Of a stretch of DNA of 64,000 nucleotides, positions 1 through 11,587 are shown in pieces. Positions within the stretch are counted from its first letter, which is position 1. Each line of letters opens with the position of its first letter. The position numbers were made by a program, and so were the translations under genes. This stretch comes from Cladorrhinum sp. PSN259 (Eukaryota; Ascomycota; Sordariomycetes; Sordariales; Podosporaceae), in contig MU867066.1 in NCBI GenBank assembly GCA_033725935.1, positions 682,001-746,000 of the forward strand, given 5' to 3'. The notes below the pieces were generated by a model. It was given only the letters and a program-made list of their open reading frames with translations. It made no database searches and was not told the origin of the DNA.

Positions 1-514
1 ACCCTCAAGCTGCTGATCCAAGACTTTAAGACGTCGGCATTGGCACGCGTACAGGGTCTCCAAGATTCCGAGCCGCTTACCCTCTCCTGCAAGGCTGCGG
101 CGACACAAGCTGCAGGGCTGACGGATCCAGGGGGAGTTCACGCACTTACTGAGAAATTGGTCCAATCATTCTCGGAGCTCACATCGCTGCCTGGTGACAT
201 GCAGCACTTGCTTGGTGTCACCGAACGACAGAATCAACTACTATCCGAATGTAAACTTCATCTCGAAGACTTCATCCATGAGGCACGCATCCGCGGAGCC
301 GACGGTGAAGGAGAACCGGATGTTGTGCTCGCGGCGGAGCACTTGCGACTAGCCGCCAACCAGCTTGCTGCTATAACGGGGCGCGGCGACTCCGGAGACG
401 TCGAGGAGGTATTAGGCGTCATCTTTGAGAAGTACTACCGCTCCTTCCAAATGCACTCCGGTGGCAGTTTCACTAATATTTGTCCTTCTAAACAGGTTTT
501 GTGTTGGTAAATGA
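1..514 (+). CDS. Mitochondrial tRNA modification GTPase, MnmE/GTPBP3 (MSS1) family, 3' end only
   Basis: This is the C-terminal part of the GTPase that, with its MTO1/GidA partner, installs the 5-carbon modification on wobble U34 of mitochondrial tRNAs. The frame is open from base 1, so the N-terminal domain and G domain lie outside the window. What is visible is the C-terminal helical domain, including the stretch AAEHLRLAANQLAAITG and the family pattern EEVLGVIFEKF. Exons are 1-431 and 496-514. The 64-nt intron (432-495, GTACTA donor, CTAAT branch, ACAG acceptor) must be removed. Splicing gives the ending EKFCVGK, matching the FCxGK terminus that carries the conserved MnmE cysteine. Reading straight through the intron gives an unrelated tail and loses that cysteine. 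Family assignment is firm; the symbol is left blank because only the end is seen. Confidence 0.88.
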
Positions 515-965
515 ATAGCTTTTTTGAGGTGGTACTAGCCTAATAATAACAGTTGGGTTTACACCGTCTGTCCCCTTCCAGCAGGGGTAGTCCCGAAAAA
601 AATAAATCATAATTCGTCCCTTCCGATCCATCGTGTAACGACAAAAGAACCCCGCCGCCATCTTTCCCGTTCCGGTCATCAGGCTGTGAAGTCATTCGTC
701 CCTGAGGCTCCGGAGCGTTCCGGTTTGTCCTCTGCCGTCTATACCCGTCTATGTTCTATCCCGTATCCCCTTCTATCCTTCTAATTTTCCCAATAGTTAA
801 TAGTACATTGTATCGTCAGTGTTGACAGGAAGTATTCTAAGACAGATAAAGAAAGAAAAAGTACCGCAGCGTTCCCCTCCCAATCGAGCAGGCGGCGGCT
901 CAGGTATTGCCCTGTATTAGAGGGGAGGGTTGCTGGGTTTGTGAACCAAGGCTGGTTTGGACAAT
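515..965. other. Intergenic, 3' ends of two convergent genes
   Basis: This 451-base stretch separates the stop of the MnmE-type gene from the stop of the repeat-protein gene on the other strand. It should hold both 3' untranslated regions. I see no coding frame with protein-like composition. Confidence 0.6.
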
Positions 966-1242
966 TTATTTGTCATCTTCATCCTCGTCGTTGCCCCTAT
1001 CATCGTTGTTAGTTCCGGGTTCAGGACGTTGATCTTATGGAAGGAAGGCCTTACTTGTTGTAGCCGGAGCGACCATAGTTGCGGAACTTGTTTTCCTCAT
1101 CATCCTCAGAATTGCCCTTATTGTAGCCGGAGCGGCCGTAGTTGCGGAACTTGTTCTCCTCCTCGTCCTCGGAGTTACCCTTGTTATAACCGGAGCGGCC
1201 AAAGTTGACAAAGTTGGAAGTGGTGAAAGTAGTGGCAGCCAT
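966..1242 (-). CDS. Small acidic tandem-repeat protein, unknown function, two exons
   Basis: This gene encodes 72 residues. Exon 1 is 1242-1055 and exon 2 is 996-966. A 58-nt intron (1054-997) has a GTAAGG donor, a CTAAC branch and a TAG acceptor. Without splicing the frame stops at residue 63. With splicing it continues the repeat and ends in EDEDDK. After a Thr-rich start, the chain is a 21-residue unit of the pattern GRSGYNKGNSEDEEENKFRN plus one aromatic residue: two full copies (residues 15-56) and a partial third (57-72). The start ATGGCT has a strong context behind an A/C-rich leader, and codons are C-ending, as in highly expressed fungal genes. There is no signal peptide, membrane segment or dibasic processing site. 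I do not recognise the family. Alternating basic/aromatic and acidic blocks suggest a disordered, abundant small protein, which is inference. Confidence 0.75.
1075..1200 (-). repeat. Two tandem 63-bp coding repeats
   Basis: Two adjacent 63-bp copies (1200-1138 and 1137-1075) encode the 21-residue unit of the small acidic protein. They differ mainly at third positions, plus one Glu/Asp change, so the protein repeat is being kept while the DNA drifts. Confidence 0.8.
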
Positions 1243-1445
1243 TGTGATGAGTAAAAGTTGAGACTTGGAAGTCGAGGTTGGTTTGGGAATGTTGGATATA
1301 AGTAGCTGGATGGCGAGACTTGTGTAAGCGTTTTTGTAAGAGAGTTTGAGAGTGTGTTGTTTGGAAGGTGAGTGCAGATCTGATTGATTTGTGTGGATGA
1401 TGCTGATGATGAAAGCAGAACATTTTGACTGGGCACCCCGAGAGG

Positions 1446-1453
1446 CTTATATA
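1446..1453 (-). promoter_or_regulatory. TATA box of the repeat-protein gene
   Basis: On the minus strand this reads TATATAAG, a full consensus TATA box, about 205 bases before the ATG at 1242. The sequence between is A/C-rich and typical of a long fungal leader. Together they suggest strong, regulated transcription. Confidence 0.65.
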
Positions 1454-4400
1454 GACATCTTCACAGGATGTGTGCCTTCGCGAACCAAGATAGAAACCTA
1501 CATCACCAACTCCACACGTCTGCCATACCAATGCATTGGCTACAGTGCCTCAACCCCCAAGTCTCGATGACATAAGGCACACCAAGGGCGGGAGCACTCG
1601 TTCTCCACAGGGCCTTAGGCATCCTTATTACGAGACGACGATAAAATGAACTGGAAGAGAAGTGCCCGGCCAATGTGGTAGCACAGAAGGACGCCATGTG
1701 AGATGTGACTCGGACGGCAAGGGTATAGCCAAGGGTCCGATCTCCAGAGGCGAGAACCAGCGGAGTGGGTATTAACGGATGCAGAAGGGGGTTCACTACT
1801 CGCCAGATACGACAGGCTCATTGTGATCCAACAAACACCAGAGGTGCATGCACTTTGGAGGCAGATGCCGCGCCACCAGCCCGTGAGATCCGGGACGACG
1901 TTTTGGTCATGCATCTGCTGCACCGCACAGTAAGGCCGAGTTTTCGATGGAAAATTCCATGACGGCCCCCAAAATAACGTTCCTTGTTCGTCCCAACTCA
2001 TAGGGCTGAGCTTGCAGCAAAAGTTGGCTGCCTGTGCATGTCTGTCAGCACCATTGCCCTTTGCTGGGGTCGCAGGGTCGGAATGGCGGAGCCGCGGTCC
2101 TGCAGTTGTTTTTTCGAGACGAAATGGCACCGTACATTAGTACTCTAATCACACTATGTTGTTACTTCGGTTCTGCTAGTGCGCTTGCTGACTACTTCCA
2201 AGGTACATCTCAGGTTCTTGCCCGTTTTCTTGTCTGTTTCGTCTGAACTTACGCGACGAACACCCCACGCAACCAATGCAGATCTGTGCCGGTTTTAGCC
2301 AGCGTTGCCGATCACTGGAATCCTGCACAAGAGGCAGCGCCAAGCACGGGATGCTGTGCACAACCTTCAGTCAGTCTCCGGTGGAACGGTAACAAGGGGC
2401 CACTGCCGGCCGATCCGTCAAGCCTTTCGCAGGGTTGGCTGCATACACCACCAACACGTGAAAGGAGAAGGCTTCGAAGCTTCAAAACCATGCATCATCT
2501 GCTACTCACCAACTGACCTCCTGCGACAGAATCAGTCCATCTACCGAAATACCAACCACAGCTCATCTTTTGGCCAAGTAAATCTGGATGCCAGTCAGAT
2601 CTTACGTGCGGCCGCCCCTTTGAGAACTCTTATTTGGGAGATGTCGAATGCGGGATTGCGAAGAATTCGCGGGGGCTATGCCAGGAAATGATACTATCAA
2701 CGGGTTATCATCTTCTAATCGAATAGCCATGCCAAGTCCTCAGGACGCCCACATAAGTCTTTAGGATAATGCCATGCACATTCACAAACACGCGAGTTAC
2801 TCAGCACGCGTATACCGTTAATTCTTGTGATGGTTATTCGAGATCCGATTCGAGTCCCGCACTCTCATCACCCAGGGTAGAGCAGACGAATCCAGTTGGT
2901 TGATCATGATACCGCGCATTGTACATCGTCTGGTGAGATTCTGGGCCCCCAATTCTGTTTACTGCATCCGCGAATCCGCCAGCGGTGAGGACTAGCAGAG
3001 AAATGAAGCAAATCAACAGAGAGAGATTACGAGCCGTCGTTCTAGGTCGCTTACATGCCCAGTACGTGAAGTCCCGACAAGCACACAGCCAGCATCAACC
3101 GAGCGGCGTGGTCTCGTCCCAGGGCCAGGGTTGATCCTCTCCGGGGACAATTTGCCGAAGAATAAGATTCTTTCGGACGGCAACCGCCGGGAGCACAAAG
3201 ATGACACGCAATCTATGTAGCTCTCCCAGAGCTGGATCTCCGCCTCACTGCTTCTTGTTCTACCTCTTGGGATCGCATTGGGTCGGTATAGCAAACCTGA
3301 CATCCGATATATTGCATGTGTAGGATGCCTGGATGTATATCTTGTTTCAGACTATTTCCAGGTCGCAAGCTGGTGGCAACTGGTGTGTTGTCAAGGCGTT
3401 CGGGTCACACAGATTTTGGGGCAGCAAGTTTTGCGCGGCTCTTCCCTTGTGTTAAGCGAGCCTCCATATGGAGCAATACGGTTTGTTGGTGCTGCCTTGG
3501 GGGAAAGGGGTGTGTGGTACAGTACATTCCTTTTCGATGCAGCCACGTGTGACCCGAGGGACAAGGCCCTCTCCTCCCGCATCCTGCTCCCGGGATACTT
3601 TGTTGTCTCGGCTCTCTGGGGGCACGGAGACACAATCCCCAGAACCCGAGTTGTGCACTCAGCATTTTACACAATAGCCCGTCATCTGCCGAGGGGATGT
3701 TTGATGGCTTGGCGTGGAATCTCGAAATTGGGTTCTTTGACATATCCTTATCGAGTTAGGCACTTCACCAGGCTTCCACATACAGCACCCCGAAATAGGC
3801 TTGGTATCAGTAAGGTCGATCAACCAATGCAACGAAGCTATTTCGGTTCTTCAAGGCAGACCTGCGAACGAAACGGCGATTCCAAAACGATGTTCATGGC
3901 TGCAATTAGGTACGGAGGATGTACAACAGTACCAACGCTGTCACTCACCTCCCTATCTGCTGGGGTTGAGTTCAGACCGAGTGTTGTGACACGCGTGGTT
4001 GGATGGCAAAGACACTATTTTCTCCTTTTGAACGCCAAACAAGCTTGGGTGTTGTTCTTTGGAAATCTGGACCCCCGTTTCAGAAGTCGAAGTGATCCAC
4101 AGGGCTGAGTAGGTGGGGGCCAACTCTCGCTGAAATGTCAGACAGGCTCGCAATACTCTTTAAGAATACGCGGTTAGAGAGATATTATAGGTATGTGCAT
4201 GCGTAATGCGGTTCGGGCGAGGGAGTGATTGGCGGCTATTCCCGCTTTATTGCTCGCCCCCCATCATTAATCGTCGTCCTCATGACGATGTCTCACTGCC
4301 CAAGGTTTCTGATTCTATCTGACCTGCATGCCTGTGTTTCTATCAAGGTCAGTCATCTTTCAAAGATCCTTGCCGAGCTGGCGGTGAGTCAAGATAAAGG

Positions 4401-6120
4401 AGGCTCAATTGACCTGCCAGGTCAAGAGACGAGATCTGATTCGTCCGCGAGGCCCAAACAACATCCGCAGAACGGACAACCAGTCTCACATACCGGTACA
4501 CTTACTGTGGTGCACCAAGAAGAATAATAAAAGCTTCTAGAAGGATTCCGGCCCCCGCGCCAAGCCCACGGCCCCCGACGGCACGTCAACCCAATGTCCA
4601 ACCGACCCCTCAATCTCCGCCTTTCGAGCCTCCTGACAACCGCCAACTGAGTGTCTCGTCAGCGGTGAAAAGGCGGAGGGGTGTTATGTTTTGTTGACAT
4701 TATGTACCTTTTCGTCTGATGTGGCTTGACGCAATGCTATGGTTGCGCGGGCAGGTAACTGTCAACCGTGCTGCTGCAAGATCGGACTGCCACCTTGGTC
4801 AAAAGAGTCTTGGCGAAACGAGGAAGCGAATGAAGAACCGGAAACAGAATCTTCAACTACATTATCATTTTCCTGAGAAGGACAACGCTAATGCAAGGGC
4901 GGCCTGGTTGGGCTGTGAAGGTGACTGAGTCTTTCTCGAGAGCATAGGTCTCTTCCTCTCGACTCGACTCCTGAAATTCTACCTTGCAGCTTGACATCGG
5001 TCAGTTGGGTTCTACTCTAGTACAAGCCTCGCAGGGCCTCGACAGCCTGGCTTCGTCTAATGCTCCCGGGTGTCATCCAAGCCGGCCGGTAGCCCGTATC
5101 CGTCTATTTAGACGAAAGGCTGTGCTAACTACATACTACTCAACAGTGAACTTTTGATCACAGAAAGATCTCACGAGATCACCTTCCTTCTCGGCTCTCC
5201 GCATTTCCTTCCCCGGGTTTGTCTACTCCATGATCCTTCATGACGACGACGCCACCACCAAATGTCAAGAGGAATGATGTGCATATTTCGTTGGGTGAAT
5301 TTGGAGGGAGCCTACAAACCTCGTGAACTCAACAAATGATACCTTTTTCTCCCCCTCTGCTGCTGTGTAAAAAAAAGAGGTGCGAGAGGATAGGTATGAG
5401 GCTCCGCCTACGTATATTGAATTAGATTGAAAATCTGCCCTGTTTTCCTCAGCTGAAAAAAAAATTGTCGTGTGTTCAACCTTGTACTCACGCCAAGACT
5501 GGCGATCATTTTTAAAAAAACAAAAAAAAAAACACACTTCTTCAGTTACGCACTGCACATTGCAAAAACATGGGTAGGCATCCAAAACCTGATGATCATC
5601 ATCTATTGCAGGGTCGAATTATGCAGAAAAATTTCATCATTCACCGAGGCTTAGACTTTTGTGTGTGTGTATTTTTTTTTTCTTCTCTCACTCACTCTGT
5701 CTCCCTTTTCTCATCGGTGGTGACTCGTCCTATTTCTCGATTCGGCCCCCCGTTTTTTTTTTTTGTAATGTTACGCTACAAGAAAATTAAAAAAAAAAAA
5801 AGTACCTTACAGATACCACCTTTGCATATACGACAGAAGTACCTGCCTACCTACAGGTTTTGAATTGACAATGAGATTCTAGAACCGAAAAGGACAGACA
5901 AAAAAAATTGGAATGTCAAGATTAAGGCGGTTAGTTTGGTTTGGTGGGTTACACTTGCAATTTTTGGCCGTCCGTCAATTGCAACCCATTATTGCCAATT
6001 TTATTGCCGTTTCTTTTTCATTGTCATGGTCGTCAACAACCGTTTCTTGTTATGAGATTTGGGGGAGGGATGGGGGGAAGGGGGGCAAGGCCGAGATGGT
6101 TGCTTAATCAGAACACGTTA

Positions 6121-6185
6121 CTTGCCCGGGCAAGAAAGAAGAAAGAAAAACTACAGGTGGGTGGCTTACCGTATAGCATACGGTA
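6121..6185. repeat. Two perfect short inverted repeats
   Basis: CTTGCCCGGGCAAG at 6121-6134 is a perfect 14-bp palindrome. At 6167-6185, TACCGTAT and ATACGGTA form an 8-bp inverted repeat around AGC. They lie 32 bases apart in non-coding sequence. Their role, if any, is unknown. Confidence 0.6.
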
Positions 6186-6291
6186 TACGATGCTACCATA
6201 ACCAGATTTTTTTTTTCTTTGCACGTTTTTTACTTTGTCATTGCTAGTTTTCTTACAAATCGTGTGGTAGAAGAAGTGATGACATGACGGA

Positions 6292-6344
6292 CACACACAC
6301 TCTCTCTCACACACACACACATACACACCCACACACACACACAA
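6292..6344. repeat. AC/CT-rich microsatellite
   Basis: This is an interrupted run of AC dinucleotides with a short CT block, inside the homopolymer-rich non-coding stretch. Confidence 0.8.
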
Positions 6345-8455
6345 AGTTCTAGAACTTATTGGTAATGTAGCTGGTATGAACCGGAACAAGGAGGTATGGT
6401 AGGTAGATAGGTGGGTGGGTGGCCCGAGGAACTTGGCCTCTCCCACCGCTTCAATAATGTATAACAGAGGAGATCTGGAATGGTCTTTCTTCCGGAAAGT
6501 GTGGGAATCGGGATTTGGTGGTGGTGGTGGTAAGCCCGATCTTTTTTTTTTGCTGTTCAATATTTCGCTCTGTGTGTGGTTTATTCCGGTGCCTAAAACG
6601 CCCTACAGATGAGTCTTTAACTTCTGGGAAAATAAGGGGGAGGGAGGAAAGTTCCTTTCTCTCGTATACTTTTGATGGGCGGTTTTTACGACTGATGGAT
6701 TTTTTTCTAAACCGAGAAAAATAAAAAGGGACAGGGGTGTGATATCCTCACGAGTGCTGGGTATTAATTATGTGTACATTGGTGCATACATCTGCGCTGT
6801 GCGGCTTTCGAGGGGATATGAATAAGGGGAGAAAGTTCTCTCTCGTATATTTTACGAAGATGATTTACTCTTTTTCTCGAGAAAAGCAAGCAGGGCAGGG
6901 AAATGATGTTGGTGATTGTGGTAGTGCCACAGTTATGGCGCTTGCTATACGGAGGTGAAGGTGGATTGTCTTTCCATCATCCTCAGTGCTTCTGTCGTTC
7001 GGGGGACATACTCAGCGGACACCATGCGGCTCGGGTGGATGATTGCATTGTGTGTCAATGAATCTCGTTGGATTGAGACTGGGTAATTGCAGTGGATGGG
7101 AATCAGTTTGGGGAGGTATCTCTTACGAGTGTAAGGGAACTTGAATGGAGTGTTGATGGCTTCTCAGCTGGGCTGCGATATTGTACTGAGTAATGCCGTC
7201 GTATGGTAGGCAGAAGAGCGGTCTTACGGGCATAGAAGATCTTTCAGCTGGACAAGCATGGGAATATCATGACAGAGTCGCTAGAGAAAGAGGTTGGATG
7301 GTGAGAGATGTGTGGTTTGACACGGGGATGGAGGAGATGCCTTTCATGGTTGGGGTCCAGATTGGTAAGGATTAGAGAGGTTCTCCTTGGCAGCTATTGA
7401 TAGTATGATGGTACAAATGGACAATTGGAGCTTTGAGAATTGCAACCTAGTGGGGTCAGCAATATTCAGTGAAGTCGAGGAAACTGCGGAGGTTGATAAT
7501 GTTGATATGGTACAGTGCTGAGTACAGTGTTAGTCTCTAAAAAGGTAGCTACTTGACACAGTACATAAATGGCGCCTGCCAGTCACCGAAAGAAGCAGAC
7601 CGCAACGCGACAGGACTCGCTAATTTGACAGGGTACAATGTGATGCTACAGCTCATTCATCTGGAAAATTGCACTGTCTAAATAGCGAGATTCCCAATAT
7701 AGATATAGACTGCCCACAACCAGGGTTACAAAAGTTTCAAAGGGGGGCCGGGGAGCTCCCGTCGTTCGCTCCATCCCGAGCGAGCCTCATCATTTCGAAC
7801 TGGGAAGCAGCGCCTTACCCCTTCCCCTCCACCTCACCTTCCTCCCCCCGCCTCTCGAGAAGTTTCGGCCTTTTTTGGAATTGTGGCCCGATGATGGCCT
7901 GTGTTTGTGGTTGACAAACTCAAGACGCTCATTGGACTTGCACCTTTTTCAATTCTTCCTTTCTGTAAATCATCAGGCAGCGCGCGCGCACCGGCCACAC
8001 CAAAGGAGCGCCTTCCTCCAATCCCCCAATTCCCCCTTCTCGAAAGCTCCACCAGAAAGTCAGTCTTGCAGTTTGCGACTGCCCTGACCTGACAAGCGGA
8101 AAGGACCCCCCAGCGACCCGCGCGTTCTAGCGACCTTGCGACCCGGCTCCCAGTGTTTTTTTGGGGAGAGCTTGCTGCTGTCAAGTGTGGGACCCCTCTT
8201 CTAGCTCCTGCCAGTGGTCGCCCGTTGGCTGAGGTTGTCACGATGCCGAGTAAGTTTTGAGATGATTTGATTTGTGATTCCGCTCTCCCACCAAATACGC
8301 CGCCGTACTTTTATGCGCAACCCGAACAGCAAGCACGACAGATTTCTCGTTCCACGAAACCCGACCTCGCCTCACCAGCAGTTTGGTTGGTGTCACCGGC
8401 CTAGCAGCGAACAAGTACCACACCACGACAACGAGAAGCCACCAAAACACCCGCC

Positions 8456-10911
8456 ATGGCAACCGAATACACGCCCGCTCCCCGCCATATCGCCCATTTC
8501 ACCCATGTCTCCCTCTTCCAACGACCCTCGCTAATCAACATGGAACTCTTCCCAGCTCTCAATGAGGACTTCCAAATCACCAGCCAAGCAGCGTGAGTCG
8601 AAGAACTGCCATCCTGCAAAACTCCCTTACCACGCACAACAGCACAATGCTGATCCCTCGTTGCTTAGGGAATATTCCGTGAGCGAGCTCCAAGACTGCT
8701 CCATCGCCATCGATGCGACGTATTACCTCCAGCTACAGCTCGACGAGCAACCGAACGAACCCCTTCTTTCCGCGCTCGGTGGTGTTACCGGCATACAAAC
8801 GCGCATTGAACAGGATTTGAGCTCGTGGGAAGCCCACAAGATTACACCCTTCTTCATCTTTGACGGCCAGCCCCTCACGGGCCAAGATGAAGTAACTGCT
8901 AAGCGTGGGCGGGAGGCCAACCTCAAGACCGATTCTGCCTGGGAGCTGTATTTCAGCAGTGATCCTGTTGCCGCAGTTAAGGCCTTCGGCCAGAACACTA
9001 GTGCTTTCAGACCCCAGACGTTTTATCGGCTCTTGCAGGGAATCCTTCGGGCGAGAGGCCTTCACTTTCTGGTAGCGCCCTCCAAGGCCGCTGCTCAGGT
9101 GAGTAACCTCAGCTCCTGAGCAGCGATGAGAGACTGCTAACTCCGAGAAGATTGCCTACTTCGACCTCGTCGACTCGGATCAGTGCGCCGGAATCATGGG
9201 CTCCACGGAGCTCATGCTATACCCAATTGCCGACACCGTGATACGATCTATCGATTGGGAACGTCAGGCGGTCGCTGCCATCTCCAAGAAGCACATCTTG
9301 AAGACGCTGAACGTCAGCGAGTCGGTGTTTGTGGATGCTATGCTCATGGTTGGGACATCGTTTCTTCCCCCGTTCCCGCCGCTCGAAGAGCAAGCCGTTG
9401 TCAAGAACCAGCATCCTTCCGTCGGAGACGCACTCAACCAGCTCCGGGCGCACGAGAAGTCGGTCACAGTGCTGTGTTCGTCTTATGACGACGTTCTGAA
9501 GGCCAAGGACCCAAATTGGCTGGACAAGTACCGCAAGGCGCGGATGGCCGTTGACCACTTTATTTACATTGCCGAGAATGGCGAGATCCAGGTCCACAAT
9601 CCTCATGGACTGACCAACGACCACCACCTCTACATGGGGCTCCAGCTCCCTGCTGAGTTATTCCACTACTTGAATACCGGCCTCATTCAGCCTCGGATTC
9701 TGAGCGCTATAACCCACACTCAGCTCTATGTACTGCCAACGCTGGACGGAACGGCGCCTAATGAGTACCGGAAGTTGGTTACAGACCAAACGCTGCGCAT
9801 TAAGGAGGCAGCATTGAGCCTACTGACTCCCCGACTTAACCGCGCCATTGCTCACAAACCTGTGATTATGAAGGTTTGGTACGACTCCAAGGTTGCCACG
9901 CCGATGCGAAGCACCCCAGATAATAGGGACAGCTCGAGCAAATTCAGTAGCTGGAACGTCACGGAGGATGCAATCAAAAAGCACTTTCCGGATTTTGTCC
10001 ATGGTAGTGTCTATTCGGAGGTGATGGCACTGCAGAAGCCAGAGTTCCCAGCCTTGACCCTGTCTAACAGGGGCACCAAGGTTAAGGGTCTTGCGCCTTC
10101 TCTTATCAAGTCGCTTACCATCTGGAGGTTCCTGCACATCCGGGGCTATGTCGACGACAAGCACCAACTGACCAACTGGGGTTCAGCGTTGGCCGCGGCC
10201 CTTGCAGCCTTCCAACCAACCGTGGCAAAATACTCCAATGTTCCGTATTCTTTCGAGACAATTCTTGTTGGTATCGAACTCATTCGATTTGATCTCCTTA
10301 ATGCCAAGCACAAGCATGAAGAGCTTAGAGGGCTTCCTATGAACGGCACCGAGGAGGAACAACAGAGTCTCCTTTTGGTTAGTAGGTGCGCAACGTTGCT
10401 GAAGATGCGCCATGAGGCCTTCGGATATACTGGTCCACTCAGCAAGAGTTTGCTCGCTTTCCGTTCACTGGCATCTGAGGTCCGCTCGGCGGATCGCGAT
10501 CTCGTAGAGGGCATTCTGGCTTTTACCTTTATGGTTGCGCAAGCTGATCGCAAGAGGGACGACAACTGGGAGTTGAGCGCCAGGTATGTGATTATGATGT
10601 ACTTTGTGTCTAACGATGATTCTAATTACCATTTTAGCCTCCCCTTTATTTTTGACCCCGATGTCGCCCTAGGCATTGCCGTTAAGACCTTCTATGATGA
10701 TGTGGTGGCAAACGATTCAGAATTGGCCAGCAAGAAGGAGAAATTCCCAAGCACATTTGTCCCATATGCCACACATTTCGCCGAGGATCTCGACATCGCC
10801 TGCAAGTTCTTCCACGCACTTCACGTCGGTGTCCAGGCTTCTTCAGATGTGTCAGCTGCGGACAAGGCGGTCTGGGCCAAGGCTTCCAAGTATTTAGAGG
10901 TGAGGTCGTGA
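8456..10911 (+). CDS. mkt1: MKT1-like post-transcriptional regulator (XPG-like fold)
   Basis: The predicted protein has 757 residues (yeast Mkt1 about 830). Exons are 8456-8592, 8669-9098, 9151-10583 and 10638-10911. Mkt1 works with Pbp1 in P-bodies and at polysomes to regulate mRNAs. The N-terminal XPG-like part shows IAIDATYYLQL and FFIFDG. In the I-region the acidic cluster of true nucleases is replaced by GSTELMLY, as expected for a non-nuclease. The long C-terminal half fits Mkt1. Introns 1 to 3 carry CTGAT, GCTAAC and CTAAC/CTAAT branch sites. Intron 3 (10584-10637) is 54 nt with no in-frame stop, so a plain translation wrongly includes 18 intron-coded residues. The first exon is least certain: ATG 8456 has a good context and its frame closes just after the GTGAGT donor, but ATG 8540 is also possible, as is ATGCCGA at 8243 followed by a GTAAGT donor. 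Confidence 0.82.
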
Positions 10912-11587
10912 ATGGTGGTGATTTTGGCCTGTTTGTTGAAGCGCGTATGGCGAGACATCAGCGAGAGCCAGATGAATAAAACAATAACCCCCAAAATTAT
11001 TCTGGTACATTTGTGGTGCCTGTATTCGATTATGTAAAGACCCAATGGATTCGGCCGAGCGGCGATCGGGCCCGAAACGTCTCACTCAGCGGCATTAGCC
11101 CCAGTTTCTTGACGACTGCCGATCGCTCATCGGCCCGGTGTAAGCCAGGAGCCGGGAGAGCGGTACCCGATATTGTGGGAATGGCATCAGCGCGTCAGGG
11201 AGTAGAAGTTCTAGAAATGTTCCCCTTCAACTCATGGACAAAGAAGCATCCCGGGGCCTCGGTATGATCCCCGCTCTCTTGGTGGGGGGTTCCCGCTCAT
11301 TGGTACCACCTTGCACAGGGGGCGCAGGGATCTTGTTAGTGCAGCCAGCCGGGTAAGTTGGCCCGTTGAGTTCTCGCTATCTTGACGTCGACCATTTGTA
11401 AGCATCCAGAAGTAGACTTGTTTGCCCCGAAGGATTTATCGAACTTCTTATCTCACATATGCCTGCCTACATACTACATAACTCTACCGACCGACCCTCG
11501 CGGGTAGCTTTTAGTTTATACGCATAGTCTACTTGCTTTCCAAGATTCCTTGAAGACTATTGACGAATCTCCTGACCGACAGACATC
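10912..11587. other. Intergenic, promoter of the aminotransferase gene
   Basis: This 676-base stretch lies between two genes on the same strand. It should hold the MKT1 3' end and the promoter of the aminotransferase. I see no coding frame and no clear named binding site. Confidence 0.5.

Larger units (their letters stand above)
1460..8455. other. Seven-kilobase region without a supported gene
   Basis: From 1460 to about 5270 the sequence is of ordinary complexity and moderate GC. Open frames there start at non-ATG codons, overlap each other on both strands and resemble no family. From about 5270 to 6760 it becomes rich in A and T homopolymers and dinucleotide runs. From about 7700 to 8455 it is pyrimidine- and purine-rich and should contain the promoter and leader of MKT1. 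I see no transposon ends, tRNA or rRNA. Confidence 0.5.

Noticed and set aside
957..1208. Plus-strand frame with Cys/Arg/Ser repeats
   Set aside because: It is the antisense of the tandem repeat in the small acidic protein; the minus strand has the proper start, splice sites and promoter.
3278..4108. 276-codon open frame on the plus strand
   Set aside because: It begins at TTG, has no early in-frame ATG with good context, overlaps frames on the other strand and shows no family motif or fungal codon bias.
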